Positions 34,271-46,053 of a DNA stretch of 64,000 bases are shown in pieces. The notes below the pieces were generated by a model. The model searched no databases. It was given only the letters and a program-made list of their open reading frames with translations, and was not told the origin of the DNA. Every line of letters starts with the position of its first letter. Positions within the stretch are counted from its first letter, which is position 1. The position numbers and the translations under genes were made by a program. The DNA is from Rhexocercosporidium sp. MPI-PUGE-AT-0058 (Eukaryota > Ascomycota > Leotiomycetes > Helotiales), in contig JAGTJL010000004.1 of assembly GCA_020746875.1 (NCBI GenBank), positions 2,294,001 to 2,358,000 on the forward strand, read 5' to 3'.

Positions 34271-37200
34271 CCCGTAAAAAACCTCGAAAGCTACTTTAAG
34301 TCGGGAAATTTAATTAATTTTGACTTATAATCTCAAATTAAAAGTCAAAATTACTTATAAAAATGCCACTTAAACTAAACCGAGTGGAAAGCCGGCTAAA
34401 GGCAATTCATAATCCCGGCTTATTAATTATAAAGCGTGTTGTTATTAACTTAGCGGCTATAATAAGAAATATATTAAATAATAAAGTTTAAGAAGTTACC
34501 GGACTTTTATTAAGGTTTAATTTAATTGAAGGTTTAAGTATTAAAAGCTTTAAGAAACTAATTACGTTAATAAAGTCTAAATCTAAAGTTATTATAAAGT
34601 AAACTTGTAATTTTAAATTAAGACTTATACTTTTTATTCTTTTTAAAAGAAAAACGTTAACCTCGACTACCGAAATTAAAAAAGTCCTTAATACTCTTAA
34701 GCCGGATAAAAAACGACTTTTAATAAGTATAAAAAACAAAAGTATTAAATAGGCCTTAAAAGTAAAGAATAATAATCTCGTTAATTAATATAATATAATT
34801 ACTAAGTACTTAATAAAAGAGAAAGGGTTTAATAAAGAGGAATATAACCGAAATAATGAAAATCTTTACGACCGAGTTTAAAATATAATAAATAAAAAAA
34901 ATAAGCGGTTTAAGAGTAAAAAGAGGCTTAATCGTTTACTTATTTTTAATTAAATAAAGATGTTTTAAAAATATTATATAAAAGTAATAAGTAAAAATAA
35001 AGCCTGAGGGCAATTTATTACGTTAATAAAAAAAGTTAAGCTGTTTCTCTTAATAATTAAAGCTTTAAATAAATTTATTTTTAATAAAGACTAGCTAAAG
35101 CGAATTAAAGGAAGAGGCGCGCTAAGAGGTCGGAAGAGTATTAGGCTTTCGCTTAGCATTATTAATTAATATTAGACAGCGCAAAAGAATAACGCAGACT
35201 TCCTTAAGAAAATCTAGACTCTTTTATTAAATAAAGCTCTTATTAAAATTAAATTCAAAGTTTCCCGTTATAAGTTTCTTATTTTTATAAATAAGAATAA
35301 GACCGTGCTATTAAGAGACTTTTTAAATAAAAACGAGACGTATATTTTTATAATTATTAAATAAAAAGTTGTTTTTAAAAAAGTAAAGTAATTAACCGCA
35401 ACTCTTAATCCCGGATTAAAAGTCGCCGCCTCTTAAGCAATTAGTTTAGCGTCTTTAATCTCGGATCTTAAATTAAAAACTAAAGCTCTTAAAGCAGTCG
35501 AACGATTAACTACGACTCTTAATCCCGGATTAAAAGTCAATAAAGTTATAAACTTAATCCCGCTTTTTATAATTTTTATAATCCTTTTCTTTAAACTCTT
35601 AATTAATCTTTCCGAGCTTTATAAGTCGATCGAAGTCCTTTTAACCGATAATCTTAACCTAGAAGTCAAAGAGCCTGTGATTTTAAATTTTTTAAAAGAT
35701 CTTATATTAAATCTTATATTAAAGTCTAGTTAATAAAAGGAAACTCGGGTTTTTATACTAATTAAATTCTTAAAAGAAGTTATAAAAAAGTTAATTTCAG
35801 TTCCTTTTATAAATTAATTCCCTAACTTAGCTCCGCTTAATATTATTAGCCTTAATTCGCTAATTAAACCTCTTTTAAAATAATTAAATAACTAGCTTAT
35901 TTATACGATTCTTAATTTTCCTAAGAAATTATAAGACTTTATTATTAAATATATAAACGCCAAGCGAGATCGACTTCGGAAAAATGCCTTTAAAGCAGGA
36001 GTTAAGTTAATAAAAGAGGATTTATTAATTACGGCAATAAACCGTATTTAGCGTTATACCTTAAAACTTTATGCGCTTCTTAAAGCCGAATTTAACCTTA
36101 TTTATATTATAAGTATTATAAAACCAATTAAAGGCACTATTAAAAGAACCTATGATTTCGGATTAAAGGTCGCCGTTAAGGTTTTCTTAAAAAAAAGATA
36201 TAATATATTTAATATTAAGTTAAATATTAAAAGTTATTATTACAAAATCTCAGAATTAATTAAGGTCATCTTAAAATTCAGAGACTCGTTCGAGATGAAT
36301 TTACTACTAGCGGTCCGCTTGCGATTCGCAAAGTATTTCATTACAGAACGAATCGACGCATGAAAAGGAGAGGAAGGAAAAATAATATACGTATTCTATA
36401 TTCGACACTTCGTAAATTATTATAATATATTATAAAAGAGATTAAAGGTTATAAAAGTCTAAAAAAACATTTAATAACTTAAAAACTATAAAAGAAACCC
36501 AAAAACCTTTCGCTTTAATCTTAACTTTATTAAAATATTTAAGAAGTCTAAAGACATAGAAAATATAAAATATAAAATATAATTAAGCTATTCGAACTTT
36601 AAACTAACCGTAGAAGCCTTAATATAAGCTTTAAATTTAAAATAAATTAAAGACCTTCGAAAGCGATACTTAATACTAAAGGCTCTTAATATACTCGAGA
36701 AGTCTAATTACTCCGTCTTAGACTTCTCGCTCAGTGTTAAGTATATCTTTTCTCCCGGTTTTAAAAAAGTTAAACTTATTAGCCTTTTTAAATCGGAGTT
36801 CGAAATGTATTAGTTTTACTACCGGAATATAAGTAAAATTAGTTTATTAACTGCTTTTATATATAATATAATTTATAATATTTCCTAGTAATATCTTCGC
36901 TAAGACCACAGATTATATTTTATTACTTTAGCAAATCGAAAGGACGATAATCTTAAACTTATTACCTATTTTAAAGTTCCGATTTATCCCGGAATTAAAG
37001 CTTATAACGTAATTAACTTTATAAAAGCTGACATTAAAAACAATTAAAAAGCTAAATTCACTTATAATCTTAAATTAAGAGTTACGCCGATAGCTTTACG
37101 AATTCTTAATTATTATTTTATTTTAATTAGTTAAGTACTTATTAAATATGTTTTTAATTACTTTACTTTTTATTTATATATTAATATTATTATTAATAAG

Positions 37201-38690
37201 AAGTTAAATAAGCGTTTTTATATTATTAACTTAAAAAAGAAAAGCGCGATTTTAAAATACGCTTAATACACTTAAATTAAGGACTTTTTATTTAAATTGC
37301 TTAAAAATAATACACTTTCATTTTCGCTTTTAATAAAATAAGGGTTTGTTTTGCGCTTAATTACTAAAACAGAATAAAAGAACGTTATAGGCTTTATCGC
37401 ATTTTTTAATAATTATATTACAGTTGTAAACGAATACAGTTTAAAAAATAAGGTCTTAATAAATAAGCTTATATTATTTGTCCTCCGACTACAGCATCCC
37501 CCGGTCCCTTAATAAGAAGTAAAATTAAAGACTTACGCACTATTCTCGGCTATAGTTTCTATAATAAGGCTAAGCCTGTTATTTAATGCCTTTGTGGGAC
37601 GATTACTTTAAATTAATCCTTTTATTATTAAAGAAGCCCGCTACTTCTTTAGTCTTAAAAAAAAGGAATTGTCTATATATCTTCAAAAGTATAAGTCCTT
37701 TTAATATATTATTATATATAAAGCTTAGATTTAGGTTTAAGAGCGGGAAAAGTAATTATATAAAAAAAAGTTTTAAGCACTTTAAACCGGAGAAATTAAA
37801 CTTATTAAAGTTAATAATATTGTCGATTTTATAGTCTTAAAAGAGCTAAGTAGGACAGGCTATAACGTTAAAATAAAGGAACTTTTAAAACAGTCGAAGT
37901 CGGAAGATATTTTAAACTAAGACTTAAAAAGTAAAGTTATAGTTAATTTAACTTTTAATCCCGGACTATAAGTCGCCGTAAGCGAAAGAGCATTTATATT
38001 AACGCTTAACGCAAGTCTTTAGGCAAATCTAAAGTAAACCTTTAGTCTCGTGAATAAGAATAAATAAGAAACCGTAGTTATAACCCTTAATCCCGGCTTA
38101 AGAATTATAAACTTTAAGATTTAATACGCTATTTCTAAAAAACTAATTATAATAAAAGAAATTATAAAATTAAGTTTAAGAGTTATAAACTTTAGCGAAA
38201 TCGACCTAAAAGATAAGGCTTAAAGAGAGGCTCGAAAAGTAAAGAATAATAAGCTTATGAATCGACTAATACTAAAAGGTGCTGCCGCGACTTATAAAGC
38301 ATTAACCGGTAGACCCTTAAGCTTCCTTAATAAGCTAAAAATCAAGCTCAGTCTTAAAGTCAGCAATTCAAGACTTAAAAGACTAACGACATCCTCTTAA
38401 AGACTACTTATTCTTATTATTAAGCCTTAATTATCAAAAGATATCTTTTACGATAATAACAGCAGATTATAAAAAAGTAAATTAAAGAAGATTAATTACG
38501 TTTCACTTACTTTAAAAGAAGACTTAAACGAAAATAAGTTCCTTACTTTTAAGGCGAAAAATAAGCGTAGTACCGGAGTAACTTTAGCCCGAGTTATAAA
38601 GAAGGGCAAAAAGTACTCTTAAGCCTAGATTATAAGTCGGTATATATTATTAATTAATTAAACCTCTTTCTTTTATTTATTTTAATATAA
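34270..38690 (+). pseudogene. Large unidentified ORF remnant downstream of element E integrase
   Basis: One coherent plus-strand coding signal of about 4.4 kb (roughly 1450 codons). Its interruptions are mostly RIP-type stops, with a few frameshifts. No domain was recognised. A short motif recurs: HNPGLL (34,408), LNPGLKVAAS (35,404), LNPGLKVNK (35,518), FNPGL-VAV (37,954) and LNPGLRI (38,086), plus the related DFGLKVAV (36,157). A readable central part includes AKYFITERIDA and FYIRHFVNYYNILLKRLKVI (36,325-36,455). It is cut by the pogo transposon at 38,750 and stops before the 3' LTR. It could be an accessory or envelope-position gene, a second gag-like protein, or a captured host gene. Confidence 0.5.
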
Positions 38691-38934
38691 GCTAAAAAGG
38701 ATATTAAAATAGAAAAGTTTAGCGTTATCTTTTTTTTATTTTAAAAAAATAACGTCTCACCCCTGCTTTTGGCCCACCCTTATATTTGGCCCACCTCGCT
38801 TAGTTCACCGCTTTTCATACTTACTAACTTGAATACTTAATTACTTTTTTATTCTTTAATCGATTCTTTTCAAATTTGGGATTGGGATTCGCATTATTTT
38901 CATTATAAAGCTTGAATATACTGAGTACGACGTT

Positions 38935-40479
38935 ATATGTGCTCTTAAAGAGGTTATAAATGGCAAGTCTTTACGAAAGGCATATCTAGAGTAAAGTATT
39001 TTAAGGTTAATACTCCGCTATCGTAATAAGACGACTCAATTATGTAAAGAGGCCTTTAATCACTTATAAAGGCTACTTACGGTAATAGAAAATTAATTAA
39101 CTAATTGGATTTTGACTTAAGAGTCTCTTAATTATAGAATTACGTATATATAAATTAAGGTATTTAAAAAGAGACTTTTGGCGCTTTAAAGAGACCACTT
39201 ACTACTAGGAAAACACTAAATAATACGGTTTTTAGCACGCAATCCTATTCTAAAGACTAAAAGGCAAATCTACGTTGATTTTATACGTATTAATGCCGCT
39301 TATTCCGAAATTATTAGGCCGTAGTTCTAAAAATTAAAGATTCCGGCTATTAAGGCTATTCCAGCTTATTAATAATAAAATATAAACGAGATTAGTATTA
39401 TAAAAGGCTATAGTCTTAACGGATATATTATAAAAAGCGTTAAGAGCCGCAAAATTCAAGGAAAACAGCCAGGTTCACGTGCTTAAACGATAATCATTAA
39501 GTGTATCTCTATTACGGGGGTCTTTATATAACTTCTTATAATTTATAAGGGAAAATCAATGCAATAGCAGTGGTTTCCGTCTCAATTAAACGTATTTAAC
39601 GACTAGAACTTCGCTACAACCGATAATAAGTAGACGACCGATAATACGGCTCTTAAATAGCTAGTAAAGGTATTTATTCCTTAAACGGATTTACGTAATC
39701 ATTCAGTAAGACTTCTTATTCTAGACGGTCACGGGAGCTATAAGATTACGGAATTCCTTTGGAAATACTTTAAATATAATATATACCTTTTATTCTTACT
39801 TATACATACGTTATACGTCTTATAACTCTTAGATTTAACGGTTTTTTCTATTTTAAAGCGTACTTACCGAAAAGAATTATAAAAGTTAAGTTCTTTAATT
39901 AATTCTATTCTAATTAGCAAACGTAACTTCCTTATCTACTACTAAAAGGCCCGTTAAGAGAGTATTACTTCTTTTAATATTAAAGCGGGGTAAAGAACTA
40001 CGAGATTATAGCCGGTATTTATAGCTAAGCTTTTAATAAGCCTTTTATTATTAGAAAACAATAATAACTCGATAAATGCATCTCTTCTAAAGCCTCAAGA
40101 GCCGCTAGTATTACCTCCGGAGGTATTTAATACTTCAATTAAGGTTCAAACTCCAGATTTATACGTACAGATTCGTACTTTGGCTAGCGGATCATATGAT
40201 CAATTTCTAACGCAACGTTTGCTTTTTAAGAAGGTTATAAAGGGAATTAATAAAAAAGATTATAAATTAAGGAAAGTAAATATAAAGATTAAAGAGTTAA
40301 AAAAGAGATTAAAGCAATTAAGGCTAAAGAAAAGGCAAAAAGTCCGAATTAATCTAAATTCCAAGTTCGCCATAATACGTACTATTAAAGAGGCTCAAAT
40401 CGCAGCTAAAGAACGTCAAATTAAGTCTCTAGAACTAGAATTAAGAAAAAAATCAGACTCTATAATATCTTATATATAA
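38935..40479 (+). pseudogene. Pogo/Fot1 DDE transposase, inactivated
   Basis: The N-terminal helix-turn-helix (about 38,940-39,060, reading LKEVINGKSLRKAYL) and a CENP-B-like domain (LTNWILTQESLNY to IRFLARNPILKTKRQ, about 39,090-39,270) precede the DDE_1 catalytic domain. Its first acidic block is read NINEISI (family NMDE; Asp now Asn), then QPGSRAW, KGKSMQQQWF, LILDGHGSYKITEF with an intact Asp, and LLDLTVF. The C-terminal 99 codons (40,180-40,479) are still open and form a Lys-rich coiled coil. Stops and the Asp-to-Asn change make it inactive. Confidence 0.85.
40180..40479 (+). pseudogene. Open C-terminal piece of the pogo transposase (99 codons)
   Basis: Uninterrupted from an internal ATG to the natural stop. 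It contains VNIKIKELKKRLKQLRLKK and a second helical segment with heptad-like Leu spacing. It is the tail of the transposase, not an independent gene. Confidence 0.7.
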
Positions 40480-40676
40480 GTTAACGGAATATAAAGTTAT
40501 TAAGTGTTAAATATCAAGTATTAAAATTACGCGAGGTGGGCCAAATATAAGGGTAGGCCAAAAGCAGGGGTAAGACGTTATCCTTCTCTTTTTTCTTTCT
40601 TTTCTTCCTTTAATAAGTCGAGCCACAGGCAAGCGGAAGTAGTCGGGGGCGACTACTTATTATAGTTAAAGACGGA

Positions 40677-40893
40677 TATAAAGTGGCGATTTTAATTAAA
40701 AAATAATACTTAAGGCGTTATTTAAGGAATTAAGTATATAACCTTTAAAGGTTCGTATAAAAGGCTTTTCCCTTATATAAAATTAAAAAAATTAAACACT
40801 TTTCCACCTTAAATCTTAACCCCTTAAAGTTATTAGGCTCTTTGCCTGGTGCCTTGCGCCGTGCTACGTTCTTTATTTGTTATAGCCTTCACA
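40677..40893 (+). repeat. Element E 3' LTR (217 bp)
   Basis: Pairs with 26,363-26,579. Ends TTCACA; the start TG is changed to TA. It is followed by GTAA (40,894-40,897), after which Gypsy-B gag resumes. It is less RIP-altered than the 5' copy. Confidence 0.95.
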
Positions 40894-41560
40894 GTAATAT
40901 AACTTATAACGAATTCCGAGTTAAATTCATTTCTTATATTATTATTAATAAAATTATTCGCTTTCGCTAATTTAAAGACGTATACAAAAAGGTCTTTTTA
41001 GCTTTTAAGCGTATAATTTATATAAAAAAGTATAAAATAAACAGATATTATATAGCTTTTAACGAATTCTTAATTAATACGGACCGAGAATCCCGTAATA
41101 TTATATTAAAAGAGATTATAACGACTTATAAGGCTTAAGCTAACGTTATTTTTAATAGTTACGACGCGCGCGGTATTTTTAAAAAAGAAGGCTAGCGTAT
41201 AACCTCCCTTACGCCGGCTATTATAATATAAAGACCTTTAATATTAATTTATAAATTATCGCCAGAGGTTCGCCTGCGCTCGCTATCCCCGGCTCCGTTC
41301 TTCCGTCGCCTTAAGTCCCTTATACCGCTCTTTACTCTTAAAGACGTTTTTTCTAATACTTGCCTTTACTATAATAAAACTGATTATTAAGTTAACGACT
41401 GCCTTAAGCGCCGAAGAAATTAAGTTCTTAATAAGTCGATTTCTCAGCTAATCGTGGGTAAAGACTTAAAGACTGACGAGCTATTAAAAAACTCTTAAGC
41501 CGTAATAAAAACTTATACCTCGGCGTAAGCCATAACTTATAAAAGGACTTAATATTTAAT
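40894..41560 (+). pseudogene. Gypsy-B gag, second part with zinc knuckle
   Basis: FISYIIINKIIRF and FKRIIYIKKYKINR-like capsid sequence is followed by a zinc knuckle at about 41,359-41,403. It is spaced C-x2-C-x4-H-x4-C, with the second Cys and the His now Tyr. The knuckle packages genomic RNA in intact elements. Confidence 0.7.
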
Positions 41561-41589
41561 TCCGTGCTTTTATTAAAGGACGATAATTC

Positions 41590-43330
41590 TTAATTAATAT
41601 TAAATTAAAAAGGAATAAACTTTTTATTAAAACACTTATATATATTAATAATAAAGTAAATATTTTTAATATAATTAAAACCTCTCTTGTATACCGACTC
41701 GTTAAGTAATTTAATATTTCTTTTATAATACTCCTTTAATTAATCGTCTTAATTAATTATAATAATAGAAAAGGCAAGCTAATCGATACGGCTGTCTTAC
41801 TTATCTTAATTATTAACCGCCGGCGAATTAACTTCCTTTTCTTAATAATTAATTTAAAAAATATTAATATCTTAATTAATTAAAAGTTCCTCGAGCATTA
41901 CGACTTAAAGTAATTATATATAAAAAAACCGTAATTAACTAAAATAGCCGTTAAATATACTTATATAACCGTACTTTAACTAATAAGTCTTTGTTAATAT
42001 TAACCGTTTTAATAAGTTAATTATTAAGTCTTATTAGCTTAATACGGAATAAAAGGACGCTTTTATAAATATAAATAATTACCGCCGAAAGCAAGTCAAA
42101 ATTACGGCACTCGACGATTCCTTTAAGTCTAAGGTCTTTATACGACTTATAACTAACGTCTCGCCGACTTAACCCTTAAGCTTTATTAAAAAGGTTAAGG
42201 AACGCTTACGTATTATAAAAGATTAATTAAACCTTTTAATATCTTATAATTCGAGATTATTACTTAAAGATAAAAGAGCTCGTAAAGCCTTCCCGGCGAA
42301 TCACTAGCTTAAGACGCTTATTACGGAGATTTTCTTAATATCGGCAGCGGTAATATTTACGACGTACCTTCGACTTAAAAAGGCTAAAAAGAATAAAGCA
42401 AAAACCTTTATAGCGTCGGTATATAAAATCAACTAAAAGCTAATTTATCGCCGACAAAAGGCCTTAACCTAATTAAATATCGAGCTTATATTAATAAATA
42501 AAGACTTAATTTTAAAAAAAACCTTAAAAGTTAAATATATATAAGATAACGAGTTAATAAATAAGAAACTCTTTATTAAATATTAAGAGTATACTTTTCT
42601 CTTCCTCCGGCGGGCCTTTAAGAAGCTATTAATATATCGTTAAGACGTAAACCACTAAATTAAGCTTATTAAGAAGAACGAATTATCCTTTAAACTTTTT
42701 TAACGTATAATTAAAAAATAATTATTGAAGATTAAGTAGTATATTATCGACAACTTATATAAAAGTTTTATTAAGACTTTTAATATATTATATACGGCTT
42801 TTATCTTCTTTATTAAAAAAGCCGATAGTAGTCTCTAATTATACGTCGATTATCGGAAGCTAAATGTCTTATTTAAAAAAGACTCGTACTTAATCCTTTT
42901 AATTAATAAGATAATAACTTGTATTTATAAAGTAAAGGTTTTTATAAAGCTTGATATTTAATAAGCCTTTTATTATATTCGTATGTCCTTTAAGAGCGAA
43001 GACTATACGACCTTTTATACTTAATATAATACGTATAAGTATAAGGTCCTTTCCTTTAATTTTATAAATAGTCCGGCGACTTTTTAATAATTTATTAATA
43101 ATATTTTAATAAAATACTTAAACGACTTTTGCGCGGCTTATATAAATAATATCCTTATATACTCGTTAACCCTCGAAAAGCATAAGATTTACGTTAAAAA
43201 GATTATAATAATATTATAAATATGCGGACTTTAAGCTAATATTAAAAAGTCTGAGTTTAACGTATAAAAGACGAAGTTCTTAGGTTTTATTATTAGCGTT
43301 AATAATATAAAAGTAAACCCGGAAAAGGTT
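41590..43330 (+). pseudogene. Gypsy-B protease and reverse transcriptase remnant
   Basis: The protease region spans about 41,600-41,990. RT follows: IIDNLYKSFIKTFNILYTAFIFFIKK-like finger sequence, LYVDYRKLNVLFKKDSYLI (42,840-42,900), VFIKLDI-AFYYIRM, SFNFINSPATF, the catalytic box near 43,135-43,160 read as AAYINNILIYS (YxDD changed to YINN) and KTKFLGFIISV. Stops are RIP-type. Confidence 0.85.
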
Positions 43331-43379
43331 AACGTAATTAAAGATTAATAATACGCCGGCAACGTATATAACGTATAAA

Positions 43380-44300
43380 ACTACTTTAATTTTTATAATT
43401 TTTACCGCCGGTTTATTAAAGATTATAATCGTATTACTTAACCCTTTATAATATTTATTAAAAAAGACGTGTCTTTTAATTTTAATAACGCTTATAAAAA
43501 CGCATGAGAAACTCTTTAAAAAGCCCTTTAATTTACATTAGTCCTTTACTATTATAACCTCGTAAAGTAGACGCGGCTAAAGACCGACTCTTTTATTAAA
43601 ATTATTACTAGCGTATTATTTTAATTTAAAAGGACGGCGTTTTTTACTTTATAAGTTACTTTTATAAAACTATAATAAATCCCGAGCTTAATTATTTAAT
43701 TTATAATAAAGAAATATTAATAATCTTTTAGTCGTTTAAATAATATCGCCAGGAATTATTAAGTACTTAAAAAGACGTTTACGTATATATAAATTATTAA
43801 GCCTTAAAATACTTTATAATTATTAAGGATTTTACGGCTAGGTAAGCACGTTAGGCCGAGTTTTTCGCGGAATTCCATTTCACGATTATATATTATATTA
43901 AAATTATTAATACTTTAGCTAATACTTTCTCCCGAAAAGATTAAGACCTTATAATAACAGAGGCTTGTAAGCGAGCCCTTCGTAGTTAGCAGCTTATTAC
44001 GGACGATAAAATCGACTTTTTAATTACCGCTAACTTTTAGCTAATAGCCGTCGACTCCTTTAGGCCGTCGCGACTACTTAATCGAGAAACATATTAAAGC
44101 GTGAATTTTTAAACGAGTAATAAAGCTAGGGAATAAAACACCTTTAAGGAAAAAACGTCTTTTAGTCGAGGCCGCTTAAATAAAGTATTTAAATATACTT
44201 TTTTCTTATAAAATCACTCTTTATTTAATAATAGCGTAAAACGCCTAATTAAAAATCATAAGCCGGTGTGTGCGGAGTAGCCGTATGGCCGCCACATTAG
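43380..44300 (+). pseudogene. Gypsy-B RNase H remnant
   Basis: Starts with the NYFNFYNFYRRFIKDYNRI junction typical of Gypsy after RT, then LKTDSFIKIITSVLF where the first RNase H Asp block sits (43,580-43,625). A decayed RPAxFxS-like block follows and ends near 44,000. Confidence 0.7.
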
Positions 44301-44328
44301 CTACTCCTTTAGCTCTTATAAAGGTAAA

Positions 44329-44378
44329 CCAAGAGGTAGACTAAGAGGTAGACTAAGAGGTAGACTAAGAGGTAGAGT
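44329..44378 (+). repeat. Tandem 12 bp repeat, about four copies
   Basis: The unit AAGAGGTAGACT is repeated head to tail in the RNase H/integrase linker of Gypsy-B. In frame it encodes a repeated Glu-Val-Asp-Gln unit, with the Gln codons now stops. It is an in-frame microexpansion in a flexible linker. Confidence 0.85.
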
Positions 44379-44539
44379 AAACTTTAGAATAAGATTACGT
44401 GCTAATCGACCCGGAGGCACTTACCGCGGAAGAGCTAAACCCGAACTTTATAATTATATATAATATTATTAAATATAACGTAATCGATTAAATACTTACG
44501 GCTAATAAAAAGTCTCTTTTATTAAAGCCTTTTTAATAA

Positions 44540-45330
44540 AGAGCCCGTAAGAATAACTTAAATTATAAGTTGTTTAATAATAAGCTTTTTTTTTAAGGCC
44601 GTCTAAAAATACTTATAAAACCGCCGGAGTTTCGTACGTCGCTATTACGGTATATATACTCGTAACCCTTAATCGCTTATGCCGGAATCGAAAAGATAAA
44701 AGTTATATTAGGCCGTAAATACTATTAAAATAGCCTCTTTATTAACGTAAGCCGCTATATCGCAAATTATAACTACTTTAAATAAAAAGCTAAAAAAAAT
44801 AAAACACTTAGTTTTCTATACCTTTTGTTTATTCCCGCTCGGCCGTATTAATATCTTACGATAGATTTTATAAAATTACTATTAAATAAAAGTAATTATA
44901 ACTTTATTATAATTATTATAAACCGCTTATTTAAAAAACTAGTTTTAATACCTTATTATAATATAATTATAATTAAAAGAATAACTACCTTTTTCTTTAT
45001 TTATTATACTCGTTATTTCGGTATATTAAAGTTTATTATCTTAAATTAAGATCCGTAATTCGTTTCCTTCTTTTAAAAAGAGTATTATTATATACTCGGC
45101 ATTAAAGTAAAGCTAATAACGGCATATAATCCTAACGTTAGCGGCCAAATTAAAGTAATAAATTAATATATTAAATAACGGCTCCGCTTTTTTTATTATT
45201 ATTACTAAAATAATTAAATAACTTCTTACTTATTATAAATATTACGTAATTTACCTTACCTTACGAGTCTTTTAATAATCTCACGCCTTTTTAATTACTT
45301 AACGGCGTAAAGCTAAGGACTTCTTAGGAC
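44540..45330 (+). pseudogene. Gypsy-B integrase remnant
   Basis: The zinc-binding region (about 44,640-44,800) and DDE core (about 44,840-45,240) are recognisable by order and pieces such as VYYLKLRSVIRF and the segment before the decayed NGQ-type block. Heavily RIP-altered. Confidence 0.6.
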
Positions 45331-45479
45331 TTAATAAACCTAAAACTACTAATTACGGCAATAAAAAAGCTTAACCGTAAAGAGGCTTTATAAGTCGCCT
45401 CACGTATAAAGGAGGTTATAAAAGTTATATAATTGTCGTTAAAAGCTTAATGAGAGAAAATAAAACGCTTAACTAATCA

Positions 45480-46020
45480 TAGTCGACGCGCTATTAATTA
45501 AGACGTTAATAACTTAATATTAATCGACATTTAAAATTAAAATGTCGACCGGCTCTTAAAAAAGCTGTCCGACAAGTGATACGGCCTTATCAAAGTAATC
45601 GCTAAGGAAAGAGAAAATTAAAAAGTTAAACTTTTAAAAGACTAATTAATTTACCTCGTCTTTTACTTACACTCGCTCCGTAAGTATATCGACAACCCCT
45701 TATTTAGACAAGCCAGAGCTACGTCGGTACTTATTTAATTATTACTTAAGTAGAATAAGTAAGAAATTAAAGGCATCTTTAACTCTAAGGTTATATAAAA
45801 TAAGTTATTCTACCGTATTAAGTGGCTAGGCGCCGACGAAGATCTAAAATAGTACTTATGCTCAGATGTTATAATAGCGCTATATATAATTAAACGATTT
45901 CACCTTAAGTATTCTAATGCTAAAAACCCGCTAAGAGCTCTTTTAAAATAGCTAAAGGCTTATAACGCCGGTATCGACGATTATAACGACCGAAAGGATA
46001 ATATTATTATAATTAAAACT
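45480..46020 (+). pseudogene. Gypsy-B pol C-terminus with chromodomain-like end
   Basis: YIDNPLFRQARATSVLI is followed by a chromodomain-type segment at about 45,770-45,930. It contains YRIKWLGADEDLKWY (W from a stop), HLKYSNAKNPLRALL and YNAGIDDYNDRKDN. Chromodomains on integrases direct insertion toward heterochromatin marks in chromoviruses, which fits a home in a repeat block. Confidence 0.7.
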
Positions 46021-46053
46021 ATAAAGACGTAGTTTTTCGGGAAGGAAAAGTAA

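Larger units (their letters stand above)
38752..40578 (+). mobile_element. Pogo/Fot1-type DNA transposon with 48 bp TIRs
   Basis: 1827 bp between TA target duplications (38,750-38,751 and 40,579-40,580). The terminal inverted repeats run 38,752-38,799 and 40,531-40,578, with only two mismatches over 48 bp. Both contain GGCCCACC blocks. It encodes one plus-strand transposase. It inserted in the 3' part of element E and is less decayed than E. Confidence 0.95.
26363..40893 (+). mobile_element. Element E: 14.5 kb Gypsy retrotransposon with a large extra ORF
   Basis: 217 bp LTRs and a 4 bp TSD (GTAA), confirmed by the uninterrupted sequence in Gypsy-A. Plus-strand order: gag (about 27,360-28,900), protease, RT, [family D solo LTR], RNase H, integrase (to about 33,150), a poorly readable spacer, a coding-like stretch of about 4.4 kb (34,270-38,690), [pogo/Fot1 transposon], 3' LTR. 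Without the two later insertions it is about 12.4 kb, large for a Gypsy element. Confidence 0.9.

Noticed and set aside
34488..34739. 83-codon minus-strand open frame
   Set aside because: Complement of the plus-strand coding signal of element E. RIP removes stops from one strand as it adds them to the other, so such shadows are expected.
37586..37834. 82-codon plus-strand open frame
   Set aside because: Out of phase with the surrounding long coding-like region of element E; no independent support. May reflect a frameshift within that region.
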